Source: Dysosmobacter sp.
GTDB taxonomy: Bacteria > Bacillota > Clostridia > Oscillospirales > Oscillospiraceae
NCBI GenBank assembly: GCA_026169195.1
Contig: JAPFEH010000029.1
Coordinates: 1 to 41,229, forward strand
Direction: 5' to 3'
DNA: 41,229 nucleotides
Part shown: in pieces, positions 1 through 8,060 of the stretch
Layout: each line of letters opens with the position of its first letter
Position numbering within the stretch: position 1 is the stretch's first letter
Made by a program: the position numbers and the translations under genes
Notes under the pieces: generated by a model
Seen by the model: the letters and a program-made list of their open reading frames with translations, nothing else
Database searches by the model: none
Told to the model about the DNA's origin: nothing

Positions 1-1
1 G

Positions 2-532
2 AATTGCGGGTATGCTCTTATGAGCATTAACAATCCTGTGGGAAAGCAATATCTCCGCTGCACAAAACGGCTGGACAATAAAAGCTGTGCCGGGTGCGGG
101 AAAATCATCACTTCGGAACTGGAAACGGTTGTTTATCAGCAGATGGTAAAGAAACTGGCAAGCTACAAGACGCTGACAGGCAGAAAGAAAGCGGCAAAGG
201 CAAACCCGAAAATTGCCGCCCTGCAAGTGGAACTTCTCCATGTGGACAGCGAGATTGAAAAGCTGGTGGACAGTCTGACGGGTGCAAACAATGTCCTGCT
301 CTCCTATGTGAATGTGAAGATAGCGGAACTGGACGGGCGCAAACAGGAACTTGTGAAGCAGATAGCCGAGTTGACGGTGGAGGCCATCAGCCCGGAACAG
401 GTCAATCAGATTTCCGGCTACCTCGACACATGGGACAATGTATCCTTTGACGACAAGCGGCGGGTGGTGGATTTGATGATTACCACCGTTGCCGCTACAA
501 GCGACAGCTTGAACATCACATGGAAAATCTGA
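2..532 (+). CDS. Large serine recombinase, C-terminal part (5' partial)
   Basis: The open frame enters from the left edge, so only the last part of the protein is present. It begins inside a recombinase zinc-ribbon: a Cys at the edge (NCGY), then after about 17 residues LRC, then CAGCGK. A long charged helical stretch follows (roughly residues 60-130), as in the coiled-coil region of large serine recombinases. It ends with WKI, typical of the tail of these enzymes. The catalytic resolvase domain lies outside the window. Such enzymes integrate and excise ICEs and phages, and the gene usually sits at the end of the element. This suggests that an element lies to the left and chromosome resumes near 540-700. 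The family call is by motif; the specific element is unknown. Confidence 0.8.
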   Translation, partial: NCGYALMSINNPVGKQYLRCTKRLDNKSCAGCGKIITSELETVVYQQMVKKLASYKTLTGRKKAAKANPKIAALQVELLHVDSEIEKLVDSLTGANNVLLSYVNVKIAELDGRKQELVKQIAELTVEAISPEQVNQISGYLDTWDNVSFDDKRRVVDLMITTVAATSDSLNITWKI

Positions 533-602
533 CGGGCGGCACACCTCCCGTCAGACCGTTACCCTGTGTAGTCCCTTGTAGACTGTACTTTACTGCATAC
601 AA

Positions 603-663
603 AACAGCACTCCGCCTGTTTGACCGCAATCAAGCGGTCTTTTCGGCGGAGCGCTGTGCTGTT
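603..663 (+). terminator. Nested hairpin terminator after the recombinase
   Basis: An inner 6-bp stem (622-627 with 634-639) is followed by TTTT. It sits inside an outer stem formed by 603-616 and 645-663, with a bulge at 652-656. It lies about 70 bases after the recombinase stop and is a plausible rho-independent terminator. The stretch 533-714 holds no gene. The outer symmetric arms could equally be part of an attachment region, which I cannot delimit without the other end. Confidence 0.6.
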
Positions 664-714
664 CAGAACTTACTGCAGCTCAGATACAAACCGGTGTAAA
701 CCTGTATGCTGCCC

Positions 715-1749
715 TTAAATCTTCCGTTCATCAGCCACACGGAACATGGCCCGCAGGTTTTCAATGGGAACCTGATTGATGGAGCCGCCGGCTGCCAGAA
801 CGCAGCGGGGATTTCCCTCGAAGGAGTCAATCACTTCATTGCACTTTTCGATCGTCTGCTCCACAGTCAGGCCAGCCAGCTCCACAGGGTTCAAGCCGCC
901 CAGAAGCGTAACCTTCCCCTCTGTCAGTGCCAGAGCGTCATGAGGTGTGATGCTGGGGTGATACTGCCATGCCACCATGCCGCCCTTGGAGATATAGGGA
1001 GCAATGTGGCGGGCCGTGGAGTCGTTGTGCAGCCAGCGCTGTGTATGGGGGAACTCTGCAAACAGCTTGTCATAAGAAGGCAGAATGATCTCCTGATATG
1101 CCTTTTCGCTGAGGAACGCAGACAGGTCATCGCACACCAGAACATGGTGCAGCGGTTCTCCCAGAATCTTCTCCTGTGCATGCAGGAAATTGATCTGAGT
1201 TTCAATGACCAGATCCAGAATCGCTTCCACCAGCTCCGGTTCGGCAATGGTATCCGCACAGAAATCGCTGATGCCGCGCAGCTGGGCGCCCACAGTAAAG
1301 GGACCCATAATGGCATGGGGATTTACCTTATAGCCTTCCGGGCAGTGCTGCACCATGTACTCCAGCGTCTCCAGCGCACAGCGCATATAGTTGTCGCCGT
1401 AGGGATCACCCGGCTTGATGGCCAGCACATCATCCAGTTCCTCGATCTCCGCAGGCGCCACAGAGATGAATCCGTGCTCATCAAAGCGCACCTTGCCGCC
1501 CAAAGCGCTGGTCTCAGCCACGGCACCTACATCGGGAACCAGATTTCCGCATCCGTCCAGCATTTCCAGCGCTTCCAGCTGAGACTCAAAACACACCTTG
1601 GGATTGTGGAAATACTCGTCCAGATTGACGTGCGTGGCCGCTTGGAAGAACGGATACGTATAGAAGTTGAATACTGCGTGGCCGTCCGCCCGCTCACCGG
1701 CAATGCTCTTTCTCAGCCGTTCTGCGTTTCGCTCTTTCAAAGTAGACAT
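715..1749 (-). CDS. Uroporphyrinogen-decarboxylase-fold methyltransferase-like protein
   Basis: The 344-residue protein belongs to the UroD/MtaA/CmuA superfamily, whose non-heme members move methyl groups between substrates, corrinoid proteins and coenzymes. The start is the ATG at 1749, preceded by AAGGAAG; an upstream in-frame extension lacks a ribosome site. The MtaA-type zinc triad His-x-Cys...Cys is not intact. The equivalent of His is kept (H241, WLHND) but the first Cys position is Asp243 and the second lies in AAGGS (321-322). The neighbour at 4494-5507 keeps all three. This one may therefore be the substrate-side (demethylating) partner rather than the MtaA-like one; that division is inference. 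It lies 43 bases downstream of the PocR/AraC regulator, probably in one transcript with it. Confidence 0.8.
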   Translation of the reverse strand: MSTLKERNAERLRKSIAGERADGHAVFNFYTYPFFQAATHVNLDEYFHNPKVCFESQLEALEMLDGCGNLVPDVGAVAETSALGGKVRFDEHGFISVAPAEIEELDDVLAIKPGDPYGDNYMRCALETLEYMVQHCPEGYKVNPHAIMGPFTVGAQLRGISDFCADTIAEPELVEAILDLVIETQINFLHAQEKILGEPLHHVLVCDDLSAFLSEKAYQEIILPSYDKLFAEFPHTQRWLHNDSTARHIAPYISKGGMVAWQYHPSITPHDALALTEGKVTLLGGLNPVELAGLTVEQTIEKCNEVIDSFEGNPRCVLAAGGSINQVPIENLRAMFRVADERKI

Positions 1750-1792
1750 GATCTTCTTCCTTTCTGTTTGGTGCGCAGAACCCGTCTCCGCA

Positions 1793-3064
1793 CTATTTCG
1801 GGTTGAATCCTTTACAGACCTTTTCCCGGTACTGCAGCGGAGACATTCCCGTATTTTTCTTAAAGACCTTTGCAAAATAGCTCTGGTTGTCAAATCCAAC
1901 CATCAGTGAAATATCAATCAGCCGCACAGACTTATCCATCAGCAGCTTCTTGCTCTGCTCGATCCGTACCGTGTTCAAATATGCGTTGAAGGTCTCTCCC
2001 GTCTCCTGTCGGAATACCCGGCTGAAATACGCCGGCGACAGGTAAACCTCCTGCGCCACACTGTCCAGTGTGATTTTTTCCGCGTAATGATTGCGGATAT
2101 ACTGAATGGCCTTCCGGATCACATTGGCATGCTTGACATCCGTATATTCAAACAGGTAATCCATAAACCGGTTCATCGCTTTGGCCAGCCAGCTGCAAAG
2201 CTCGTCCATGTTGCCGATGCGGGGGATGATCTGTATGTAATCATGGGTCATCAGCAGCATGGTCTGGGCGTCCGCCCCGTTTGCAATGGCAGTGCGGGAA
2301 ATCAGCACCAGCAGTTCATAAATGCGGGATTTTGCCAGCTGGAAATTATTTCCCATAGAGAAAAAGATATATCCGAAAATCTCATTGAGATGCCGGTTTG
2401 CCCCTTCCCGGTCCAAATGTGCCACACTGTCCAGCAGATCATTTTCGATGTCAAACGGATAGGGTGGCGGCTGTTTCTCGCCTTTCAGCGAAGAGAGATA
2501 GGACGAAACCTGCTTTTGAATAGAATAGGATTCCTGAATCTCCAGCATATTGTTGGCTGCCCAGATTTTATTCAGGAAGCCCACTGCCATAAACATCAGG
2601 GAGGACATATCCTCCACCCGCCCCGGCGGAACCACCGGAACGCGCTCCAGCTCTGTCTCAATTTCTTTCAGACGCTCCGGCTCCTCGATCCGCGGCAGCA
2701 GATCGTCATGCAGATAATCCTGCCGGTCGATCATCAAAAAGGGTCCCACCGTGATCTTTGCCTCTGTACCGTCTGTTCCAACGATGGGAGAGGTGAAGCA
2801 GGTAAGTCCCATCGGGCAGAAATAAATATATTTGCCGCCGAAGCGTTCCGCCTCGTTCATGCCGTAAATATGAGACTGTGTGCAAAGGTTCTTCCCTTTT
2901 CCCACCATCTGACAGATCCGGCAATTCTCACAGTTGTAGGCGCCGAATGCTGCCAGAGGCTGACCGTCAGCCAGCGAAACCACACTGCCCAGCTGTGCTG
3001 TTTTAGAAAATGCTCTGGCGCAGTCCTTCGACAGTGTTACATCAAATTCTTCTTCCTTTTTCAC
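1793..3064 (-). CDS. PocR-domain AraC-family transcriptional regulator
   Basis: The 423-residue regulator has an N-terminal PocR sensory domain (about residues 10-160) with the usual cysteine cluster: C45, C48, C51, C61, C83 and C89. A linker of helices follows, then a C-terminal AraC-type double helix-turn-helix over the last 100 residues (IRNHYAEKITLDSVAQEVYL..., ending near MSPLQYREK). I chose the GTG at 3064 because GGGGAGAGG lies five bases upstream; an ATG 24 bases further up and another at 3187 have weaker sites. PocR domains are known in regulators of B12-dependent diol use and of corrinoid methyltransferase clusters. The gene is divergent from the corrinoid protein gene, so it probably controls this module. 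Confidence 0.9.
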   Translation of the reverse strand: MKKEEEFDVTLSKDCARAFSKTAQLGSVVSLADGQPLAAFGAYNCENCRICQMVGKGKNLCTQSHIYGMNEAERFGGKYIYFCPMGLTCFTSPIVGTDGTEAKITVGPFLMIDRQDYLHDDLLPRIEEPERLKEIETELERVPVVPPGRVEDMSSLMFMAVGFLNKIWAANNMLEIQESYSIQKQVSSYLSSLKGEKQPPPYPFDIENDLLDSVAHLDREGANRHLNEIFGYIFFSMGNNFQLAKSRIYELLVLISRTAIANGADAQTMLLMTHDYIQIIPRIGNMDELCSWLAKAMNRFMDYLFEYTDVKHANVIRKAIQYIRNHYAEKITLDSVAQEVYLSPAYFSRVFRQETGETFNAYLNTVRIEQSKKLLMDKSVRLIDISLMVGFDNQSYFAKVFKKNTGMSPLQYREKVCKGFNPK

Positions 3065-3178
3065 TCCGACCTCTCCCCATTTCAACATCCGGTTGATCCC
3101 TGCAAAACCGCAGACAATGGAGCAAACCTGACGGCAGAGGGACACGTCTCCGTCAGAACCTTCTCCTGCGCTGATTCT

Positions 3179-3207
3179 ATTGTACACGAAATCATTTCGC
3201 GGAACAA
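3179..3207 (-). promoter_or_regulatory. Promoter of the regulator gene with palindromic spacer
   Basis: On the minus strand TTGTTC (3207-3202), a 17-base spacer and TACAAT (3184-3179) form a sigma-A-like promoter. It lies about 115 bases before the GTG start. The spacer contains a perfect palindrome, CGAAAT-C-ATTTCG (3187-3199), a likely operator. Confidence 0.55.
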
Positions 3208-3456
3208 TAGAAAAGACGCTGTCATCTGACAGGTATCAGGAAGCGGAACGACCGGTGAGATTCAGAAAGATCACACCTCCGGAATTTGCGCCGCAGAGCG
3301 GGAAACATACCCGCGGCAAAGATTCTTTCCACGGCTTCAGACGCCCCGGAAAAGAGGGTCCTCCGAGGACACCCTTATCATATCACAGGGGGTCTGCCGG
3401 GTTTTTGAAATATTTTGCGATTTTTGGAAATTTATTGTTCATTTCACCAAAGTCGG

Positions 3457-3485
3457 ATGACAAAAGCGAACTTTCGCTATATGAT
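3457..3485 (+). promoter_or_regulatory. Promoter of the corrinoid protein gene with palindromic spacer
   Basis: ATGACA (3457-3462), 17 bases, TATGAT (3480-3485) points to the corrinoid gene 130 bases away. The spacer holds the palindrome AGCGAA-CT-TTCGCT (3465-3478), similar in kind to the one in the divergent promoter. The leader that follows has a hairpin, CCGGAAG (3542-3548) with CTTCCGG (3558-3564). Apart from these I see nothing else in the 549-base gap 3065-3613; in particular I see no cobalamin riboswitch box. Confidence 0.5.
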
Positions 3486-3613
3486 ATGTGCAGGAAATCC
3501 CACGGAACACCCCCTCCAGTCCGTGGTAGAACACAGCTGTGCCGGAAGCTGCAAGCACTTCCGGCCGGATTCGCAACCAATGATTTTATCACACATAAAA
3601 GGAGAATCATGTC

Positions 3614-4252
3614 ATGAACGAAATTCTGAATGAAATCAGCACCCAGCTGCAGGCCGGCAAAGCCCCCAAGGTCAAGGAACTGGTGCAGCAGGCTGTCGAT
3701 CAGGGCCTCAGCCCTCAGGACATTCTGGAAAACGGACTTCTGGCCGGTATGAACATCATCGGTCAAAAGTTCAAGAACAACGAGGTCTTCGTACCTGAGG
3801 TGCTGGTTGCCGCCCGTGCCATGAACCGCGGCATCACCGTCCTTCGCCCCCTGCTGGTGGCAGCCGGCGTGGAGGAAAAGGGCACTGTCATCCTCGGCAC
3901 CGTGAAGGGCGACCTCCATGACATCGGCAAAAATCTGGTCCGCATGATGATGGAGGGCAAGGGCTTAAAGGTCATCGATTTGGGCGTGGACGTATCCGCC
4001 GACGCCTTTATTGAGGCCGCCCGGGAAAACAACGCTGAAATCATCGCCTGTTCTGCGCTTTTGACCACCACCATGGGCGAGATGAAGACAGTCGTAGAGG
4101 CCGTCAAGGCTTCCGACCTCAACGGCAGGGTCAAGATCATGGTGGGCGGTGCCCCTGTGACGGAGGCCTTTGCTGAATCCATCGGTGCTGACTGCTATAC
4201 GCCTGACGCTACTGCAGCAGCTGCCGCTGCACTGTCCTTCTACGCCGCCTGA
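3614..4252 (+). CDS. Corrinoid (cobalamin-binding) methyltransferase protein, MtaC/MtbC type
   Basis: The 212-residue protein has an N-terminal four-helix cap domain (about 1-88, with the EILENGLLAGM-type stretch seen here as DILENGLLAGMNIIG). A Rossmann-like B12-binding domain follows. The lower-ligand motif D-x-H-x-x-G is at 100-105 (GDLHDIGKN), with the later SALLTTTM and GGAPV segments. It carries the methyl group as methylcobalamin between two methyltransferases. The start ATG at 3614 is preceded by AAAGGAG; the ATG five bases earlier closes at once. The flanking UroD-fold proteins are the probable partners. Confidence 0.95.
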   Translation: MNEILNEISTQLQAGKAPKVKELVQQAVDQGLSPQDILENGLLAGMNIIGQKFKNNEVFVPEVLVAARAMNRGITVLRPLLVAAGVEEKGTVILGTVKGDLHDIGKNLVRMMMEGKGLKVIDLGVDVSADAFIEAARENNAEIIACSALLTTTMGEMKTVVEAVKASDLNGRVKIMVGGAPVTEAFAESIGADCYTPDATAAAAAALSFYAA

Positions 4253-4266
4253 TTTCCCTATCTATA

Positions 4267-4306
4267 AAAAGAGGCAATCCGGAGATTTGACCGGATTGCC
4301 TCTTTT
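4267..4306 (+). terminator. Strong terminator after the corrinoid gene
   Basis: A perfect 16-bp stem (4267-4282 with 4291-4306) has an 8-base loop and ends in TTTT. It lies 15 bases after the corrinoid gene stop. The next gene therefore probably has its own promoter in 4307-4493. A TATAAT at 4415-4420 is visible there but without a good -35. Confidence 0.9.
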
Positions 4307-4493
4307 GCAGAGTCCCCGTCTTTTTCGCTTTTCCAGAAATGCCTCACCGGGACAATTCTGCCGGCAGGACCGTGGATAATTGTTAAATTTCGCAGATTTT
4401 TATAAGAGAATCCTTATAATCTCTGCTAAAATACACCATAAAGAAATCCGCTGCGGCGGACATGAATCAGACTATCAGCAAAGGGGTATGACT

Positions 4494-5507
4494 ATGAAAC
4501 GCAATATGAAACAGTGGATGCAGGAAATGCTGGACGCTCCGGTCAAACGTTCTATGCCGGTTCTATCCTTTCCGGCAATCCAATTGATGGGGATCACCGT
4601 GCGGGATCTGGTTTCCGATAGCGAAAAGCAGGCCCAATGTATGAAGCTGGTAGCAGACCGCACACCGGCTGCCGCCTCGGTGAGCATGATGGACCTGTCC
4701 GTTGAGGCAGAGTGCTTCGGTTCCCAGATCCGGTTCTCTGATGATGAAGTCCCCACCGTTACCGGCGCTCTGGTCTCCTCTCCCGAGGAGGTGGACGCTC
4801 TGGCAATTCCGCCCGTCGGCGCCTGCCGCACCGGCATTTACATTGAAGCCATCAAAAAAGCCGCGGAGTTGATTCAGGACCGTCCCATATTCGCCGGCGT
4901 GATCGGTCCCTTCTCTCTGGCCGGCCGGCTCATGGATGTCACCGAGGCCATGATCTACTGCTACGAAGAACCTGAGATGGTCGCCGCACTTCTTGACAAG
5001 GTCACCGCCTTCCTCATTGCCTACTGTCAGGCTTATAAGGATGCCGGCGCAAACGGCGTGGTCATCGCTGAGCCTCTTGCCGGCCTGCTGTCCCCCGCTC
5101 TGGCAGAGGAATTCTCCGCTCCCTATGTCAAGAAAATCGTGGAGGCCGTGCAGGATGACAGCTTCCTTGTGATCTATCACAACTGCGGCAATGCGGTCAT
5201 CCCGATGATCGACTCCATTCTGGACACCGGTTCTGCCATGTATCATTTCGGCAATGCGATTTCTATGAAAGAGATGATGGAGCACATCCCCGCCGGTACC
5301 ATTGCCATGGGCAACGTAGACCCCGCTGGACAGATTCGCAACGGCACGCCGGAATCCATTCGGGAGGAAACCCTCCGCATCATGAACGAATGCTGCCAGT
5401 ATCCCAACTTCGTCATCTCCTCCGGATGCGACATTCCTCCCATGTCTCCTTGGACCAACATCGACGCCTTCTTCCACGCAGTGGATGAGTTTTACAGCAA
5501 GCAGTAA
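4494..5507 (+). CDS. MtaA/CmuA-type zinc methyltransferase (UroD fold)
   Basis: The 337-residue protein is of the methylcobamide:coenzyme M methyltransferase-like branch. The zinc ligands expected for MtaA are visible: H229 and C231 in YHNCGNAV and C312 in SSGCDIPP. GNVDP (273-277) is also characteristic. The start at 4494 follows AAAGGGG by about seven bases; the longer in-frame extension has no such site. In bacteria without coenzyme M such proteins may pass methyl groups to another thiol or to tetrahydrofolate; which applies here is unknown. No MtrH-like methyltetrahydrofolate methyltransferase is present in the window. It ends 110 bases before the convergent catabolic operon. Confidence 0.88.
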   Translation: MKRNMKQWMQEMLDAPVKRSMPVLSFPAIQLMGITVRDLVSDSEKQAQCMKLVADRTPAAASVSMMDLSVEAECFGSQIRFSDDEVPTVTGALVSSPEEVDALAIPPVGACRTGIYIEAIKKAAELIQDRPIFAGVIGPFSLAGRLMDVTEAMIYCYEEPEMVAALLDKVTAFLIAYCQAYKDAGANGVVIAEPLAGLLSPALAEEFSAPYVKKIVEAVQDDSFLVIYHNCGNAVIPMIDSILDTGSAMYHFGNAISMKEMMEHIPAGTIAMGNVDPAGQIRNGTPESIREETLRIMNECCQYPNFVISSGCDIPPMSPWTNIDAFFHAVDEFYSKQ

Positions 5508-5572
5508 CTTTCCACCCGCTGACTTTCTTTTTGGGGATCCGCTTCCACACCAGCGCATCCCCCTATACGCAA

Positions 5573-5603
5573 AAAGCGACCGCGGCTTTGCCGCGGTCGC
5601 TTT
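5573..5603. terminator. Shared bidirectional terminator
   Basis: A perfect 13-bp GC-rich stem (5573-5585 with 5591-5603) has A-rich and T-rich flanks on both sides. It separates the rightward methyltransferase gene from the leftward catabolic operon and can serve both. Confidence 0.88.
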
Positions 5604-5616
5604 CTTCGTTTGCAGG

Positions 5617-6153
5617 TCACATCTCCAGCTTGGTAAAGCTCCGGTCTCCGGTGCAGACAGCCCGAATATAGTCGCAGGGATGCATGGTCCGTTCCAGAAC
5701 GATCAGCCATTCTCCATCGACCTTCCGCACGTGGAAGTCGCTGAGGTTGATGGCCTTCTCCCCCTCCAGCCGCTGTCCCGTGGGAGGGCCGTAGAGGCTG
5801 TGCGCCTTGTTGGTGCCGGTGAAGTAATACCGCATCCAGACCCGATATGCGTCTTCCCCGTCCGGCACCGCGAAAATATCCGCAATGTACACCTGCAGAT
5901 CAGGGAATGCCGCACACAGGTTCATGGTCTCATGCTCCACCTCTTCAATGCTCCGGAGAACAAATCCATTTTCCCGGTACAGCTCGATGTCATCGGAATA
6001 AATGTCATAGACACAACCGAACATTTTATGGTTATAAATGAATTCCCAGAACCCTTTGAGGTAGGCACACAGGGAATCTGCATCGGTCACCTGAATGGCT
6101 CTCAGCGCTTTTTCATGGGCATGCAGCGCATCTGCCCGCTCAAAACAGATCAT
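5617..6153 (-). CDS. NTF2/SnoaL-like fold protein, type B copy 1
   Basis: The 178-residue protein is a small alpha+beta barrel candidate of the NTF2/SnoaL superfamily, which includes ketosteroid isomerase-like, dehydratase and cyclase enzymes. It aligns well with the protein at 11809-12354: FIYNHKMFGCVYDIYSDD corresponds to LVFNHKEIGNIYNMYADG, both follow with YRENG, and both share YGP near residue 121 and a closing VDGEWLIV / INGRWQIV strand. No signal peptide or membrane segment is seen. Its ATG overlaps the stop of the preceding type A gene by four bases (ATGA), so the two are translationally coupled and may form a hetero-oligomer. Catalytic activity is not known. Confidence 0.75.
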   Translation of the reverse strand: MICFERADALHAHEKALRAIQVTDADSLCAYLKGFWEFIYNHKMFGCVYDIYSDDIELYRENGFVLRSIEEVEHETMNLCAAFPDLQVYIADIFAVPDGEDAYRVWMRYYFTGTNKAHSLYGPPTGQRLEGEKAINLSDFHVRKVDGEWLIVLERTMHPCDYIRAVCTGDRSFTKLEM

Positions 6154-6776
6154 TCCGTCTCCCCCTCTTCCTTTGACTCATTCTGATTCTGCGCCGGTTC
6201 AGATACCGCCACCTGCGGCACTTCCACATCCCCCAGCACCGTTTTGTAATATGGCCGGGCACCTGCCATCATCTGCCGCTTGATCTCATTGCCATAGCCC
6301 AGATATTCCTCCGTGACCACCCAGCGGCCGTCCACTTTGTTGACATAGCATTGACAGAAATTCACGTAGTCTCCCTCTGCAAATACAGAGTCGTCTCCCC
6401 GTCCGGTCCCGTTGGCTCCCTTTGCGGAAAAGACACCGCTGTTGGTTGTCGTCTGACCGAACCGGTAGCCATGCTCCGGATCTCCCACGCAGAAAATGTC
6501 CAAAAATGTGGTTTTGCTCTTGGGATACGCGGAAAAGGAGGGGATCGTATGGATCTCCGTAACATCCACACCGCCCACCATTTTTCCGCCGCCCTCCTGA
6601 TGGATCACGGTCTCGTCGCAATAATAATCATACACCAGTCCCGCCTGATGGTGGGTCCAGATCAGTTTGGTGTAAACTTCAAAGAGTTTTGCGACCTCCC
6701 CGGGTGTTTCCAGCCTGCAGCTGTAATAATAATCTTCCAGCGCTTTCCGTTCCGCCAGAACTTCCTTTCGTCCCAT
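6150..6776 (-). CDS. NTF2/SnoaL-like fold protein, type A copy 1
   Basis: The 208-residue protein is a paralog of the one at 11264-11812. Both have an N-terminal helix with ERK and YETP/LETP, then KLIWTHHQAGLVYDYY / MLIWKHKQVGYVPMFY, a GDPE(H/N)G(Y/F)RFGQ motif and a late CQCYVNKVDGRW / CECWVEMIEGRW strand. GDPE and RFGQ distinguish type A from type B. A C-terminal tail of about 40 residues (PQVAVSEPAQNQNESKEE) is extra and looks disordered. It is 35 bases after the glycerol dehydrogenase-like gene, with AAAGGAGG before its start. The fold is inferred from pattern, and the role in the pathway is unknown. Confidence 0.75.
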   Translation of the reverse strand: MGRKEVLAERKALEDYYYSCRLETPGEVAKLFEVYTKLIWTHHQAGLVYDYYCDETVIHQEGGGKMVGGVDVTEIHTIPSFSAYPKSKTTFLDIFCVGDPEHGYRFGQTTTNSGVFSAKGANGTGRGDDSVFAEGDYVNFCQCYVNKVDGRWVVTEEYLGYGNEIKRQMMAGARPYYKTVLGDVEVPQVAVSEPAQNQNESKEEGETE

Positions 6777-6811
6777 AGAAGATGGTTCCTCCTTTGATCA
6801 AATTACGGTCA

Positions 6812-7918
6812 TCAGCAGTCTTCCCGCGCCTTGAAGGCGGTTCCCATGGCATCCGCCGCCACAAGCGCACTGTACACCATATCCGGTGTCACTGCGAACG
6901 GCATATGATGAATGGTAGCGCCCGGCGCGCAGGCTTTTTCCGCCGCAAGGCGCAGCAGCGCATGGTCTGCTTCCGGATATCCCATATCGGCAAAGCACAC
7001 CGGCAGGCCTACATCGCAGCAGAATTTCAAAACCGCGTCCAGCTCCTCCGGAGCCGCATCCTCCATCACCAGCTGCGTTAAGGTACAAAAGGCAACCTTG
7101 TAACCATGGTACAGATCATGCAGCTCCGGAATGAAGGTAAACCCCTTTTGAATGGCGTGGGCCGCCGCCAGACCGCCGCTTTCAAACCCCACACTGGAAA
7201 GATAGGTGTTCACCTCGATGACAGTCTCCACCGCCTCCGTACAGACGCCGGCCTCTACCGCCAGCTTCGCCCGCAGGCCGTCTTTTTGCAGATACTGCCA
7301 GCACAAGGCCGCCAGCCCCGTGGCTGCCCGCGTCGGTTTCCCTGCCGTTTGATTGTCGCTGCCGGAGGCGCGGCAGGCTCTGGCCTCGAACCAAGTCGCC
7401 ATGGCGTCGCCCATACCTGCCACCAGCAGAGAGACCGGTGCCTTGGCGATCACCGCTGTATCCACCAGCACCATATCGGGGCAGGCATCAAGGAACAAAT
7501 AGCGGTCAAACTCACCGCTATCCTGATAAATCACACTGAGGGAACTGCAGGGGGAGTCCGTGGATGCCACGGTAGGAACGATTACCACCGGCAGCTGCCC
7601 GTAATACGCCACCGCCTTGGCGGTGTCCAGAATCTTGCCGCCGCCGATGCCCACGATGGCCGTGGAGCCATGCTCTTTCGCGGCTGCCACCAGCCGGTCA
7701 ATCTGCGTCTGGCTGCATTCTCCCTTGAAGATCTCGTAATGCAGGTCATACTCCTTCCCTGCAAAGCAGGCCTCCAGCGTCGGGCAGATCCGTTTCACAC
7801 CGGACTGGCTGATGAGGATCAGCAGCCGTTTTCCCATTCCCTGCAAATACGCATCAAAGTTCCCCAGAACACCTTGGCCCTGTACGTATTTGGACGGACT
7901 CTTCAAAATCTTGCTCAT
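6812..7918 (-). CDS. gldA: Glycerol dehydrogenase-type iron/zinc alcohol dehydrogenase
   Basis: The 368-residue protein matches GldA in length and motifs. It has the NAD-binding GIGGGKILDTAKA (90-102), PTVASTDSP (115-123), and the metal ligands D171 (GMGDA), H254 (AAAHAIQKGF) and H271 (LYHGYKVAF). GldA-family enzymes oxidise glycerol or related diols and hydroxyketones with NAD. In this operon it may act on a small polyol or hydroxyketone product rather than glycerol. The start is the ATG at 7918 after AAAAAGGAG; the TTG nine bases upstream is too close to that site. It follows a terminator after the TRAP genes, so it is reached by read-through or by an unseen promoter. Confidence 0.88.
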   Translation of the reverse strand: MSKILKSPSKYVQGQGVLGNFDAYLQGMGKRLLILISQSGVKRICPTLEACFAGKEYDLHYEIFKGECSQTQIDRLVAAAKEHGSTAIVGIGGGKILDTAKAVAYYGQLPVVIVPTVASTDSPCSSLSVIYQDSGEFDRYLFLDACPDMVLVDTAVIAKAPVSLLVAGMGDAMATWFEARACRASGSDNQTAGKPTRAATGLAALCWQYLQKDGLRAKLAVEAGVCTEAVETVIEVNTYLSSVGFESGGLAAAHAIQKGFTFIPELHDLYHGYKVAFCTLTQLVMEDAAPEELDAVLKFCCDVGLPVCFADMGYPEADHALLRLAAEKACAPGATIHHMPFAVTPDMVYSALVAADAMGTAFKAREDC

Positions 7919-7987
7919 ATTTTCCAAGCTCCTTTTTGCCCTGCAGGGCGCTCAAATCGGTGATCCTCCAAAGGATTTCAAAAAAGA

Positions 7988-8031
7988 AAAGGCGTCGTGC
8001 TGGCTGACTTGCGCCAGCACGGCGCCTTTTT
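7988..8031 (-). terminator. Terminator or attenuator after dctM
   Basis: A 17-bp stem with one G-U pair (7988-8004 with 8015-8031) is flanked by A/T tracts. It sits 30 bases after the dctM stop in the leftward direction and should reduce transcription into the downstream gldA and NTF2 genes. Confidence 0.85.
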
Positions 8032-8060
8032 TCATAGAGTTTGCCTCAAGGACAGCAGGC

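Noticed and set aside
3065-3613. Cobalamin riboswitch before the corrinoid gene
   Set aside because: Looked for because of the gene content; only one short hairpin and no B12-box-like sequence is visible.
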